Shown here: piece by piece, positions 20,469 to 28,634 of the stretch
Position numbering within the stretch: position 1 is the stretch's first letter
Layout of the letters: each line of letters starts with the position of its first letter
DNA from: an uncultured Paracoccaceae bacterium
GTDB lineage: Bacteria > Pseudomonadota > Alphaproteobacteria > Rhodobacterales > Rhodobacteraceae
Direction: 5' to 3'
Assembly: GCA_947500005.1 (NCBI GenBank)
Contig: CANMQJ010000011.1
Coordinates: 105,324 to 169,323 of the forward strand
Length of the DNA: 64,000 nucleotides
The notes under the pieces: generated by a model
What the model was told of the DNA's origin: nothing
Database searches by the model: none
What the model saw: the letters and a program-made list of their open reading frames with translations, nothing else
Made by a program: the position numbers and the translations under genes

Positions 20469-21428
20469 TTATTGTCCCAGCATCCACTTGCCCTGGGGCC
20501 AGAAGGCGTGAAAGGCGAAGGCAAATAGCAGGTCATGGGGCAGGTCCCTGCCCTGGCCATCACGCACCCGGATGCTGCCGATGTCGCGGCCGCGCGCGAT
20601 CTCTCCGCTGTCGAGCGCCGAGGCAAGCCCGGCCTGCCAGGTCAGGGTAACGCCCTGCTCGTTCAACTCGCCCGCCTTGCGCAGACGGCTGAGCGGCCAG
20701 GCACGCTCGCCCACCCGCACCACGCGCTCCAGCGGTTCCAGCCCGTGCGGCGGCATTTCGCCGGAATAGAGAAACGGCCGGCGCGACGTGTCGTAGCCCC
20801 GATACGGGTTCCGGCCATAGGCGCGGTTGTAGTCGGGTTCGGCCATCACCAGGCCGTCCGGATGGCGGCTGCGGAATGCGGCCCAGCTTTCCATCCATGA
20901 CGGCAGGGCGACCAGTTCCGCGCCGGTCAGTTGCCCCACGATCGCCTCGCCGCGCGCCTGCTGCCACCAGCTTTCGGTCTGGCGGTCATACATCACCATG
21001 TCGGACTGCCGCAGCTTGCCGGTAACGCCGAACTCCAGCACGCCGGCCCGGGTTCGCCGGTCGAAGGTCAGCGCCGAGTTGCACAGCGGGCAATAGGTGA
21101 CGGCGACGGGAATCCCGCCCACCGTATCGTTCACGATCTCGTGCCAGATCAGGTAGCGGAGCGGGTATGCCCGCGCCTTCTCGCCGTCGAGCGTCAGCGT
21201 GATGACCGGTTCGCGGTCTTCCAGTTCGGCCGCGTCCACGGGGGTCAGGTCGGGATCGCTCAACGCGGGGATGCCGTCGCGCGGCGGCCCGCCCGAGCGG
21301 ATCTCGGACCAGTCCTCTATACCGCGTTTGGAGAAATCCGTCCGGGGCCACTCTCCGCGCCAGGCAGACGGGTCGGCGGCCAGGGGCAGGGCAAGGGATA
21401 TTGCGATCAGGGCAGCAAAAAGGCGCAT
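20469..21428 (-). CDS. DUF3179 domain exported protein
   Basis: Protein of 319 residues with a signal peptide (MRLFAALIAISLALPLAADP) and the DUF3179 marks: YLIWHEIVNDTVGG, the cysteine pair in TYCPLCNSALTFDRR, and the distal YDTSRRPFLYSGE. The family is periplasmic and of unknown function. The start at 21428 is set by GGAGGAGACACC directly before the ATG. That start region lies inside an 11-base-pair inverted repeat (21420-21449), which could hide the ribosome site in the mRNA. Confidence 0.87.
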   Translation of the reverse strand: MRLFAALIAISLALPLAADPSAWRGEWPRTDFSKRGIEDWSEIRSGGPPRDGIPALSDPDLTPVDAAELEDREPVITLTLDGEKARAYPLRYLIWHEIVNDTVGGIPVAVTYCPLCNSALTFDRRTRAGVLEFGVTGKLRQSDMVMYDRQTESWWQQARGEAIVGQLTGAELVALPSWMESWAAFRSRHPDGLVMAEPDYNRAYGRNPYRGYDTSRRPFLYSGEMPPHGLEPLERVVRVGERAWPLSRLRKAGELNEQGVTLTWQAGLASALDSGEIARGRDIGSIRVRDGQGRDLPHDLLFAFAFHAFWPQGKWMLGQ

Positions 21429-21449
21429 GGTGTCTCCTCCATGCGCCTT
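21420..21449 (-). promoter_or_regulatory. Hairpin enclosing ribosome site and start codon of DUF3179 gene
   Basis: In the mRNA the arms AAGGCGCATGG and CCATGCGCCTT (11 perfect pairs) flank an eight-base loop containing AGGAG. The ATG start lies in the 3' arm. Such a fold would block translation until opened. No trigger is visible. Confidence 0.55.
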
Positions 21450-21482
21450 ATCGTGACCGGGTCGTGAGGTTCTGGAAAGCCG

Positions 21483-21510
21483 CCCCACGCGGATGTGAAA
21501 ACTCGTGGGG
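21483..21510 (-). terminator. Possible terminator after exported cyclophilin
   Basis: CCCCACG/CGTGGGG stem of seven pairs with a 14-base loop, beginning one base after the cyclophilin stop codon and followed by CGGCTTTCC on the minus strand. The T-run is weak. Confidence 0.4.
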
Positions 21511-22056
21511 TCAGTCGATGACCGTCACCTCTTCCATCATGTCGGGCTCGCCCACGACCGCGCCGTTGGGCCCGGTGCCGCGCTTGATGGCATCGACCAC
21601 GTCCATGCCGCCGGTGACTTCGCCTACGACGGTGTATTGACCGTTCAGGAACGGACCGGGCTCGAACATGATGAAGAACTGCGAGTTGGCCGAATCCGGG
21701 TCCTGCGACCGGGCCATGCCGACGACGCCACGTTCGAACGGAATCTCGGAGAACTCGGCCGGCAGGTCGGGACGGTCGGACCCGCCCATGCCCGCGCGGC
21801 GCATGTCACCGCCCTTGCGGCCGAATTCCACGTCGCCGGTCTGGGCCATGAAGCCGTCGATCACGCGGTGAAAGACCACGCCGTCATATTTTCCGGCCTC
21901 GGCCAGTGCAGTGATCTGCTCGACATGCTGCGGCGCCACGTCCTCGAAAAGATCGATCGTGACGGTTCCGTTGGCCTCGCCCGCGACCTCGATCTCGAGA
22001 CCGGTAGCAAGCGCGGGGCTGGCGGCGCAGGCAAGGAGGAGGGCCAGTTTACGCAT
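21511..22056 (-). CDS. Exported cyclophilin-type peptidyl-prolyl isomerase
   Basis: Protein of 181 residues with a signal peptide ([17 protein letters not shown]) and a cyclophilin domain: [19 protein letters not shown], the core [10 protein letters not shown] and [12 protein letters not shown]. The arginine of FHRV and the glutamine of SQFF are the usual catalytic-groove residues. It should speed proline isomerisation during folding in the periplasm. It overlaps the upstream cytoplasmic paralogue by eight bases, so the pair forms one operon and probably arose by tandem duplication. Confidence 0.92.
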   Translation of the reverse strand: MRKLALLLACAASPALATGLEIEVAGEANGTVTIDLFEDVAPQHVEQITALAEAGKYDGVVFHRVIDGFMAQTGDVEFGRKGGDMRRAGMGGSDRPDLPAEFSEIPFERGVVGMARSQDPDSANSQFFIMFEPGPFLNGQYTVVGEVTGGMDVVDAIKRGTGPNGAVVGEPDMMEEVTVID

Positions 22057-22555
22057 CGGCGGCCACCTTGACGCTGATCATCCGGTCAGGGTTCGCGGGC
22101 GGCTCGCCGCGGGTGATGGCATCGACATGCTCCATCCCCGAAACCACGCGGCCATAGACCGTGTATTGCCCGTTCAGGAAATGGTTGTCCTTGAAATTGA
22201 TGAAGAACTGCGAATTGGCCGAATTCGGGTTCGAGGACCGCGCCGCGCCCAGCGTACCGCGATCATGCGGCAGCTTGGAGAATTCCGCCGGCAGGTCGGG
22301 CAGCGCCGAACCGCCGGTGCCGGCCATGCGGATGTTGAACCCGTCTTCCATGTCGCCATGCTGCACATCGCCGGTCTGCGCCATGAAACCGTCGATCACA
22401 CGGTGGAAGGCCACGTTGTCATACTCGCCCGCACGCGCCAGCTCCTTCATGCGCTCGGCATGTTTCGGGGCGACATCGGGCAACAGCTCGACCGTCACGG
22501 TACCGTCCTTGAGCTCGATGAGGATGGTGTTTTCGGGATCCTTGATCTCGGCCAT
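22049..22555 (-). CDS. Cytoplasmic cyclophilin-type peptidyl-prolyl isomerase
   Basis: Protein of 168 residues without a signal peptide, starting [18 protein letters not shown]. The cyclophilin core is [29 protein letters not shown] and [12 protein letters not shown]. It is close in sequence to the exported copy encoded directly downstream, which differs mainly by the added signal peptide. AGGAGGG five to six bases before the ATG at 22555 sets the start. It is divergent from pgk, with 146 bases between starts. Confidence 0.92.
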   Translation of the reverse strand: MAEIKDPENTILIELKDGTVTVELLPDVAPKHAERMKELARAGEYDNVAFHRVIDGFMAQTGDVQHGDMEDGFNIRMAGTGGSALPDLPAEFSKLPHDRGTLGAARSSNPNSANSQFFINFKDNHFLNGQYTVYGRVVSGMEHVDAITRGEPPANPDRMISVKVAADA

Positions 22556-22701
22556 ATGGCCCTCCTGTGTCCTTGGTCTTGCGCGCATACCTAAGCCGCG
22601 ACCCGGCGATTGCCAAGTCGCGCATTGACCTCACGGCCGATTCCGGGGAAAGACCCCGCAGCAGAAGCAAACGCAGGCATGACAGAAACGGAGCGACCGG
22701 T

Positions 22702-23913
22702 ATGAGCTGGAAGACCCTCGACGACATGGAGCTTGACGGCAAGCGGGTCCTCGTGCGCGTGGATATCAACGTGCCCGTCGAGAACGGCAGGGTGACCGAT
22801 GCAACCCGCATTCGCCGCGTGGCGCTGACGATCCGCGACATCCTGGACAAGGGCGGCAAGCCGATCCTGCTGGCGCATTTCGGACGCCCCAAGGGCAAGC
22901 ACGTGCCCGAGTTGTCGCTGCAACCCTTGGTTCCGGCGCTGGAGGAGGCCTTTGGTGCACCGGTCAGCTTCTGCGCCGATTGCCGGGGCCCCGCGGCGCG
23001 CGCCGCCGTAGACAGCCTGGCCGAAGGCTCGGTCCTGCTGCTGGAGAACACCCGCTTTCACGCGGGCGAGGAAAAGAACGACACGGACCTTGCCGGCGAG
23101 ATCGCCGAGCTTGGCGACATCTATTGTAACGACGCGTTTTCGGCGGCGCATCGCGCCCACGCCTCGACCGAGGGCGTCGCGCGGCGCTTGCCCTCTTGCG
23201 CGGGACGGCTGATGGAGGCGGAGCTGACCGCCCTGAAACGCGCCCTGGGCGCGCCGGAGCGTCCGGTCGCGGCGGTCGTCGGCGGAGCCAAGGTCTCGAC
23301 CAAGCTGGAACTGCTGGGCAACCTTGTCGAAAAGGTCGAGTACCTCGTGATCGGCGGCGGCATGGCTAACACCTTCCTTGCCGCGCAAGGCGTGGATATC
23401 GGGAAGTCGCTGTGCGAGCGCGAGATGACCGGAACCGCGCGCGAGATCCTGAAGAAGGCGGAAAGGACCGGGTGCGAGATCGTGCTGCCCGTGGACGTGG
23501 TGGTTGCGCGCGAATTCAAGGCCGGTGCCGAGACCGAGACGGTGGCCAGCGATGCCTGCCCCGCCGATGCGATGATCCTCGACGCTGGACCTGCGACCGT
23601 GAAACGGATTGCCGAGGTGTTCGACGCGGCGAAGACCGTGATCTGGAACGGTCCGATGGGCGCGTTCGAGATCGAGCCCTTCGATGCGGCGACCAATGCC
23701 GCCGCGCAGAAGGCGGCCGAACTGACCCGCGCGGGCGAATTGGTCAGCGTTGCGGGCGGTGGCGACACGGTCGCCGCGCTGAACAAGGCCGGCGCGGCGG
23801 ATGATTTCACCTATATCTCCACCGCGGGCGGCGCGTTCCTCGAATGGATGGAAGGCAAGACGCTGCCCGGGGTCGCGGCCCTCGAGATGGAGCCGCAGTC
23901 GGAGCCGGCCTGA
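22702..23913 (+). CDS. pgk: Phosphoglycerate kinase
   Basis: Protein of 403 residues catalysing the ATP-forming step between 1,3-bisphosphoglycerate and 3-phosphoglycerate. Signature sequences are [16 protein letters not shown] at the start, [35 protein letters not shown] and the nucleotide-binding [13 protein letters not shown] near the end. The start at 22702 follows ACGGAG. The gene is alone on its strand here, and no other glycolytic gene is adjacent. Confidence 0.96.
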   Translation: MSWKTLDDMELDGKRVLVRVDINVPVENGRVTDATRIRRVALTIRDILDKGGKPILLAHFGRPKGKHVPELSLQPLVPALEEAFGAPVSFCADCRGPAARAAVDSLAEGSVLLLENTRFHAGEEKNDTDLAGEIAELGDIYCNDAFSAAHRAHASTEGVARRLPSCAGRLMEAELTALKRALGAPERPVAAVVGGAKVSTKLELLGNLVEKVEYLVIGGGMANTFLAAQGVDIGKSLCEREMTGTAREILKKAERTGCEIVLPVDVVVAREFKAGAETETVASDACPADAMILDAGPATVKRIAEVFDAAKTVIWNGPMGAFEIEPFDAATNAAAQKAAELTRAGELVSVAGGGDTVAALNKAGAADDFTYISTAGGAFLEWMEGKTLPGVAALEMEPQSEPA

Positions 23914-23921
23914 GCCGCGTA

Positions 23922-24098
23922 TCAGGGCCGGGCACCGCTTCCCGCGCGTGCCCATGGCCAGTCGAACTCGACCGGCGTGGACGCCGCCCCCTTGCCCGTG
24001 TGGCCACGCGGATCATCCTCGAGCAGCGCGCGCCGCATGTCGGCGAGATCGGGGCTGTGAAACCGCCTCACGCTGGTCGGCAGGAACAGGTGCATCAT
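23922..24098 (-). CDS. Small protein coupled to the YdcH-like gene
   Basis: A 58-codon open frame starting MMHLFLPTSVRRFHSPDLAD and ending WARAGSGARP, with no family recognised. Its ATG overlaps the TGA of the upstream YdcH-like gene in an ATGA arrangement, the usual sign of coupled translation. GGGGG lies about eight bases upstream. It fills the gap to pgk, whose stop is eight bases beyond its own. The composition (Arg/Pro/Phe-rich) is not that of a simple repeat. A comparison with related genomes would confirm it. Confidence 0.55.
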   Translation of the reverse strand: MMHLFLPTSVRRFHSPDLADMRRALLEDDPRGHTGKGAASTPVEFDWPWARAGSGARP

Positions 24099-24355
24099 GC
24101 CGACAGCCCCCCTGCCCCGTCGCGACCCGGGTTCCGCGACAACGAGGTCAACGTCCGCAGCAACCCCTCGTAGCGGGCCATCTCATCCTTGATGCGCAAC
24201 CTTCTTCGCTTGAGCTTCTGCAATGACATTGCGCAGGGCACGGGGCGCTTGAGCTCTTCCGCGATCTTCTGCTTCAACTCGTGATGCCTGGTCTTCAGCG
24301 CTGCGATCTTCACCCCCAGCGAGAAGCGGCTTACCCTGAAACTCTTGGTCTTCAT
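24095..24355 (-). CDS. YdcH-like (DUF465) small protein
   Basis: Protein of 86 residues. The pattern ALKTRHHELKQKIAEELKRP followed by LQKLKRRRLRIKDEM is that of DUF465/YdcH, short helical-hairpin proteins. The basic C-terminal tail after residue 70 is not conserved in the family. The ATG at 24355 follows GGGAG; further upstream in-frame starts (24475) would run through the promoter region. It is divergent from the LysR gene and coupled to a 58-codon gene downstream. Confidence 0.75.
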   Translation of the reverse strand: MKTKSFRVSRFSLGVKIAALKTRHHELKQKIAEELKRPVPCAMSLQKLKRRRLRIKDEMARYEGLLRTLTSLSRNPGRDGAGGLSA

Positions 24356-24430
24356 GCTCTTCTCCCTTCTGTTCTTCACAGAAGGTGGCATCTCGACCAA
24401 ATAGTTGAAGATAATCTTATTCGACTTATA

Positions 24431-24447
24431 CATTGGAAAAACCAATG
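24431..24447. promoter_or_regulatory. Inverted repeat, candidate LysR-regulator operator
   Basis: CATTGG-AAAAA-CCAATG, six-base perfect arms, lying 14 bases before the LysR-type gene and between two divergent genes. It contains a T-N11-A arrangement, the usual LysR-family core, so it is a good candidate for autoregulation and for control of the YdcH-like gene. Confidence 0.55.
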
Positions 24448-24461
24448 CAGCATTCGGTGCC

Positions 24462-25394
24462 ATGTCCGAGATCACCCTGCGCCAGATCCGCTATTTCGCC
24501 GCGTTGAGCGACACGTTGCAATATCAGCGCGCCGCCCGCCTGCTGGGGATCAGCCAGCCCTCGCTCAGCCTTCAGATTGCAGCGCTGGAGGAGAACCTGG
24601 GAACAAGGCTGCTGGAACGACGCCGTTCCGGTCTGATCCTGACGCCCGAGGGACGCGAGGTGGCGGCGCAGACACGGCGCATCCTGCGCGAGGTCGAGGC
24701 GCTGAAATTGCTCGCCCGCCCCATGCAGGCGGATCTCAGCGGCACGCTGCGGCTTGGATCCACGCCGACGATCGGGCCCTACCTGCTGCCCCGCGTCCTG
24801 CGGCGGATTCACCGAGACCATCCCGATCTCAAGCTCATCATCCGCGACGGCGCCCCGCAGGACCTGGCCGAAGAACTGGCCGGGGGGCATCACGACGTCA
24901 TCCTCACCCATCTGCCGGTCCGCCACGACGAGTTGCGCAGCGCGCCGCTCTTTCGCGAGGAATTGCGCCTTGCCGTGGCGCGGGATCATCCGCTGGCGGA
25001 CCGGCACGAGGCGCGGCAGCAGGATCTGGGCGGCGAAACGCTTCTGAGCCTCGGTCCCTCCTACCAGTTGCACCGCCAGGTGGCGGAGATCTGCGCCGCC
25101 ACGGGGGCCGCGCGGAACGAGGCCTTCGAGGGCACGAGCCTTGACGCGCTGCGGCAGATGGTTTCGCTTGGGATGGGCGTCACGCTGCTGCCCGCGCTCT
25201 ACATCCGGTCCGAGGTCGCGCAGCCCGATGCCGACGTGGCCACCCTGCCGTTGCGCCCGGCGCTGCACCGTCTCGTCGGTCTGGGCTGGCGCGCCTCTTC
25301 CGGCCATCCGCCCGCTTTTGTCCGGCTGGCGGAGATGATCCGCCGCGTCGCGCGGGAGGAATTTCCCGAAACCGTGATTCCCGTGTCGCAGTAA
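24462..25394 (+). CDS. LysR-type regulator, OxyR-like branch without the peroxidatic cysteine
   Basis: Protein of 310 residues. The N-terminal winged helix-turn-helix is ITLRQIRYFAALSDTLQYQR to about residue 60, with SQPSLSLQIAALEENLG as recognition region. The effector domain shows OxyR-like pieces (GPYLLPRVL, LPVRHDELRSAPLF, FEGTSLDALRQMVSLGMG). One cysteine, residue 211, falls at the place of E. coli OxyR C208. The place of the peroxidatic C199 appears to be glutamine 202. The protein therefore probably does not sense peroxide by the OxyR disulfide. An inverted repeat at 24431-24447 suggests self-control. Confidence 0.82.
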   Translation: MSEITLRQIRYFAALSDTLQYQRAARLLGISQPSLSLQIAALEENLGTRLLERRRSGLILTPEGREVAAQTRRILREVEALKLLARPMQADLSGTLRLGSTPTIGPYLLPRVLRRIHRDHPDLKLIIRDGAPQDLAEELAGGHHDVILTHLPVRHDELRSAPLFREELRLAVARDHPLADRHEARQQDLGGETLLSLGPSYQLHRQVAEICAATGAARNEAFEGTSLDALRQMVSLGMGVTLLPALYIRSEVAQPDADVATLPLRPALHRLVGLGWRASSGHPPAFVRLAEMIRRVAREEFPETVIPVSQ

Positions 25395-25496
25395 GGGTTT
25401 CTCGCATGACAGAGCTTTTCCAACCGGGGCGGCTTGTGCCATAGTGCTGGCAAGCGCCGGCAAAAGGCGCAGTCCCGAGGCAGACAGAGGTTATCC

Positions 25497-25808
25497 GTGA
25501 CCCGACCCCCTCTTCGTTCCAACCGCCCCGGCCTGGGCGCGGCCGTGTTCTTTACCGTGGCCTTCGGCCTCGGCACCTATTTCACCTTCGCCGCCGTGCA
25601 GGGCGATTACGGGCTGTTTCGCAGGGTCGAGATCGCAGCGGAACGCAAGGCGCTGACCGAAGACCTTGAAAAACTGGAACGCGAGATCGCCGAGATGGAG
25701 AATCTCACCCGGCGGCTGTCCGACCATTACCTCGATCTCGACCTGCTGGACGAGCAGGCGCGCTCGGTTCTGGGCCTTCTGCGCTCGGACGAAATCGTCA
25801 TTCGATAA
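25497..25808 (+). CDS. FtsB/DivIC-family septum formation initiator
   Basis: Protein of 103 residues with a short cytoplasmic N-terminus, one membrane segment (about residues 14-34) and a periplasmic coiled coil (ALTEDLEKLEREIAEMENLT). The end, DLDLLDEQARSVLGLLRSDE, is typical of alphaproteobacterial FtsB-like proteins found before pdhA. It should help link FtsQ and FtsL at the divisome. The start is GTG at 25497, with AGAGG six bases upstream. It precedes the pdh operon by about 90 bases. Confidence 0.82.
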   Translation: MTRPPLRSNRPGLGAAVFFTVAFGLGTYFTFAAVQGDYGLFRRVEIAAERKALTEDLEKLEREIAEMENLTRRLSDHYLDLDLLDEQARSVLGLLRSDEIVIR

Positions 25809-25855
25809 TTCATTTCAGATTCCCTCTCGCACCCCGACGCGAAATGCTGTAAAAT

Positions 25856-25873
25856 TAGTTTAACGCTAAACTA
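25856..25873. promoter_or_regulatory. Inverted repeat upstream of pdhA, candidate operator
   Basis: TAGTTTA-ACGC-TAAACTA, perfect seven-base arms in an AT-rich patch, ending 26 bases before pdhA and overlapping where its promoter or leader should be. It does not resemble the E. coli PdhR site. The regulator is unknown. Confidence 0.55.
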
Positions 25874-25899
25874 TTATGCGCAAGGGAGGACGCACGGCG

Positions 25900-26925
25900 A
25901 TGGCCACGCGAAAGACGACCTCAAGTGCCCGCAAGTCGAATGTCTCGGGCGACGAACTCAAGCATTACTACCGCGAGATGCTTCTGATCCGCCGTTTCGA
26001 GGAAAAGGCCGGCCAGCTCTATGGCATGGGCCTGATCGGCGGCTTCTGTCACCTTTATATCGGGCAGGAGGCCGTCGTGGTCGGGCTCGAGGCCGCGGCC
26101 GAGGAAGGCGACAAGCGCGTCACCTCCTACCGCGACCACGGCCACATGCTGGCCTGCGGCATGGACCCCGACGGCGTGATGGCCGAGCTCACGGGCCGCG
26201 AGGGCGGCTATTCCAAGGGCAAGGGCGGCTCCATGCACATGTTCTCGAAAGAGAAGCATTTCTATGGCGGCCATGGCATCGTCGGCGCGCAGGTGCCGCT
26301 GGGGGCCGGGCTGGCCTTTTCGGACAAGTACCGGGGCAATGACCGCGTCACCTTCACCTATTTTGGCGATGGCGCGGCGAACCAGGGCCAGGTCTACGAG
26401 ACCTTCAACATGGCCTCGCTCTGGCAGCTTCCGGTGATCTTCGTGATCGAGAACAACCAGTATGCGATGGGCACCGCGCAGAAACGCTCCACCTCGACCG
26501 AGGAAATCCACAAGCGCGGCGAACCTTTCGGCATTCCAGGCGAGATCGTCGACGGCATGAACGTGCTGGCGGTCAAGGATGCGGGCGAAAAGGCCGTCGC
26601 GCACTGCCGCGCGGGCAAGGGCCCCTACATCCTCGAGGTCAAGACCTACCGCTATCGCGGCCATTCCATGTCCGACCCGGCCAAGTACCGCACCCGCGAA
26701 GAGGTGCAGAAGATGCGCGAGGAACGCGATCCCATCGAACAGGTGCGCGGGATGCTGCTTTCGGGCAAGCACGCGACCGAGGAGGACCTCAAGGCGATCG
26801 ACAAGGAGATCAAGGATATCGTCAACGCCTCGGCCGAGTTCGCCAAGGAAAGCCCCGAACCGGCTGCGGATGAGCTTTGGACCGATATCTATGCCGACGC
26901 CGTCCCGCAGAAGGAGGAGGCGTGA
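25900..26925 (+). CDS. pdhA: Pyruvate dehydrogenase E1 component, alpha subunit
   Basis: Protein of 341 residues of the heterotetrameric pyruvate dehydrogenase E1. The thiamine-diphosphate motif is GDGAANQGQVYETFNMASLW ending in ENN, and the phosphorylation-loop-like YRYRGHSMSDPAKYR is present. It decarboxylates pyruvate together with PdhB. The start at 25900 follows GGGAGGA by nine bases; an ATG at 25876 lies before that site and was rejected. The operon is pdhA-pdhB-pdhC with a 49-base gap to pdhB. Confidence 0.96.
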   Translation: MATRKTTSSARKSNVSGDELKHYYREMLLIRRFEEKAGQLYGMGLIGGFCHLYIGQEAVVVGLEAAAEEGDKRVTSYRDHGHMLACGMDPDGVMAELTGREGGYSKGKGGSMHMFSKEKHFYGGHGIVGAQVPLGAGLAFSDKYRGNDRVTFTYFGDGAANQGQVYETFNMASLWQLPVIFVIENNQYAMGTAQKRSTSTEEIHKRGEPFGIPGEIVDGMNVLAVKDAGEKAVAHCRAGKGPYILEVKTYRYRGHSMSDPAKYRTREEVQKMREERDPIEQVRGMLLSGKHATEEDLKAIDKEIKDIVNASAEFAKESPEPAADELWTDIYADAVPQKEEA

Positions 26926-26974
26926 CATGACCGATTCCAACATGATGGCCCGCACCAAGGGGGGATTCTGACCC

Positions 26975-27221
26975 ATGGCAACCGAGATCCTGATGCCCGC
27001 CCTCTCCCCCACGATGGAGGAAGGCACCCTGGCCAAATGGCTGGTCAAGGAGGGCGACACCGTCTCCTCCGGCGACATCCTGGCCGAAATCGAGACCGAC
27101 AAGGCGACGATGGAGTTCGAAGCCGTCGATGAGGGCGTGATCGGCAAGATCCTGATCGCCGAAGGCACCGAGGGCGTTAAAGTTAACACGCCCATCGCGA
27201 TCCTCGCCGAGGAGGGCGAAG
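26975..27221 (+). repeat. Lipoyl-domain coding repeat, copy 1 (in pdhB)
   Basis: Codes for the first 82 residues of PdhB. The protein is nearly the same as that coded at 28388-28634, with about eight differences, and the DNA is visibly alike over the full length. It is a direct repeat that could recombine and remove pdhB. Confidence 0.85.
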
Positions 27222-28375
27222 ACGTGGACGCCGTCGCGCAGGAGGCGAATGCCGACGCGGGCAAGGAGGCGGCCCCCGCAGGGGGCTCCGACGCGCCCGC
27301 CGCCGATGCCGAAGCCCCTCCGACGGAACCCGCCAAGCCGCCCGCACCGTCGGTGAAGGCCGACCGCGCGCCAGACTGGCCCGCTGACGTCGAGATGCAG
27401 CCGCAGACCGTGCGCGAAGCGCTGCGCGACGCCATGGCCGAGGAAATGCGCCGCGACGAGGATGTCTTCCTCATGGGCGAGGAGGTCGCCGAATACCAGG
27501 GCGCCTACAAGGTCAGCCAGGGCCTGCTCGACGAGTTCGGCGCGCGCCGGGTCATGGACACGCCGATCACCGAGCACGGCTTCGCCGGCATCGCGGTCGG
27601 TGCCGCCTTTGGCGGGTTGCGTCCGATCGTGGAGTTCATGACCTTCAACTTCGCCATGCAGGCGATCGACCAGATCATCAATTCCGCCGCCAAGACGCTT
27701 TACATGTCGGGCGGGCAGATGGGCTGCCCCATCGTGTTCCGCGGCCCCAACGGCGCCGCAGCCCGCGTGGCCGCGCAACACAGCCAGGACTACGCCGCCT
27801 GGTACATGCAGATCCCCGGCCTCAAGGTGGCGATGCCCTATTCGGCCGCCGACGCCAAGGGGCTGCTGAAATCGGCGATCCGCGACCCGAACCCGGTGAT
27901 CTTCCTGGAAAACGAGATCCTCTACGGCCGGTCCTTCGACATGCCGCAGGTGGACGACCTTGCCATTCCCTTCGGCAAGGCGCGGACCTGGCGCGAGGGG
28001 GCCGACGTGACCATCGTCAGCTTCGGCATCGGCATGACCTATGCGCTGGAAGCGGCCGAGAAACTGGCCCAGGACGGGATCGAGGCCGAGGTGATCGACC
28101 TGCGCACCATCCGGCCGATGGATACCGCCGCAATCATCGAGTCGGTGAAGAAGACCAACCGCCTCGTGACCGTCGAGGAAGGCTGGCCACAGGGATCTGT
28201 CGGCAGCTACATCTCCTCGGTGGTGATGCAGGAGGCGTTCGACTGGCTCGACGCGCCGGTCATCAACTGCACCGGCAAGGACGTACCGATGCCGTATGCC
28301 GCCAATCTCGAAAAGATGGCGCTGGTCACCACGGCCGAGGTGATCGAAGCCGTGCACAAAGTCACCTACCGCTGA
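26975..28375 (+). CDS. pdhB: Pyruvate dehydrogenase E1 beta with N-terminal lipoyl domain
   Basis: Protein of 466 residues. Residues 1-80 are a lipoyl domain with the modified lysine in ETDKATMEF. An Ala/Pro-rich hinge follows to about residue 140, and the rest is the transketolase-like E1-beta core ([35 protein letters not shown]). Fusion of a lipoyl domain to E1-beta is known in alphaproteobacteria. This lipoyl domain is almost identical to that of PdhC encoded next to it. AAGGGGGGA lies just upstream of the ATG. Confidence 0.95.
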   Translation: MATEILMPALSPTMEEGTLAKWLVKEGDTVSSGDILAEIETDKATMEFEAVDEGVIGKILIAEGTEGVKVNTPIAILAEEGEDVDAVAQEANADAGKEAAPAGGSDAPAADAEAPPTEPAKPPAPSVKADRAPDWPADVEMQPQTVREALRDAMAEEMRRDEDVFLMGEEVAEYQGAYKVSQGLLDEFGARRVMDTPITEHGFAGIAVGAAFGGLRPIVEFMTFNFAMQAIDQIINSAAKTLYMSGGQMGCPIVFRGPNGAAARVAAQHSQDYAAWYMQIPGLKVAMPYSAADAKGLLKSAIRDPNPVIFLENEILYGRSFDMPQVDDLAIPFGKARTWREGADVTIVSFGIGMTYALEAAEKLAQDGIEAEVIDLRTIRPMDTAAIIESVKKTNRLVTVEEGWPQGSVGSYISSVVMQEAFDWLDAPVINCTGKDVPMPYAANLEKMALVTTAEVIEAVHKVTYR

Positions 28376-28387
28376 GGAGACGGGATC

Positions 28388-28634
28388 ATGCCAACGGAAA
28401 TCCTGATGCCTGCCCTGTCGCCCACGATGGAGGAAGGCACGCTTGCAAAGTGGCTGGTAAAGGAGGGTGACACCGTCTCCTCTGGCGACCTGCTGGCCGA
28501 GATCGAGACCGACAAGGCCACGATGGAATTCGAGGCCGTCGATGAAGGCGTGATCGGCAAGCTGCTGATCGAGGAGGGCACCGAGGGGGTCAAGGTCAAC
28601 ACCCCCATCGCCGTGTTGCTCGAAGAAGGCGAAA
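28388..28634 (+). repeat. Lipoyl-domain coding repeat, copy 2 (in pdhC)
   Basis: Partner of the repeat at 26975-27221, in the same orientation, 1.4 kb apart. The low divergence against very different flanking hinges points to a domain duplication or continuing gene conversion. Confidence 0.85.

Noticed and set aside
26928..26972. Fourteen-codon frame between pdhA and pdhB
   Set aside because: Its end is the pdhB ribosome binding site; more likely simple spacer than a gene.
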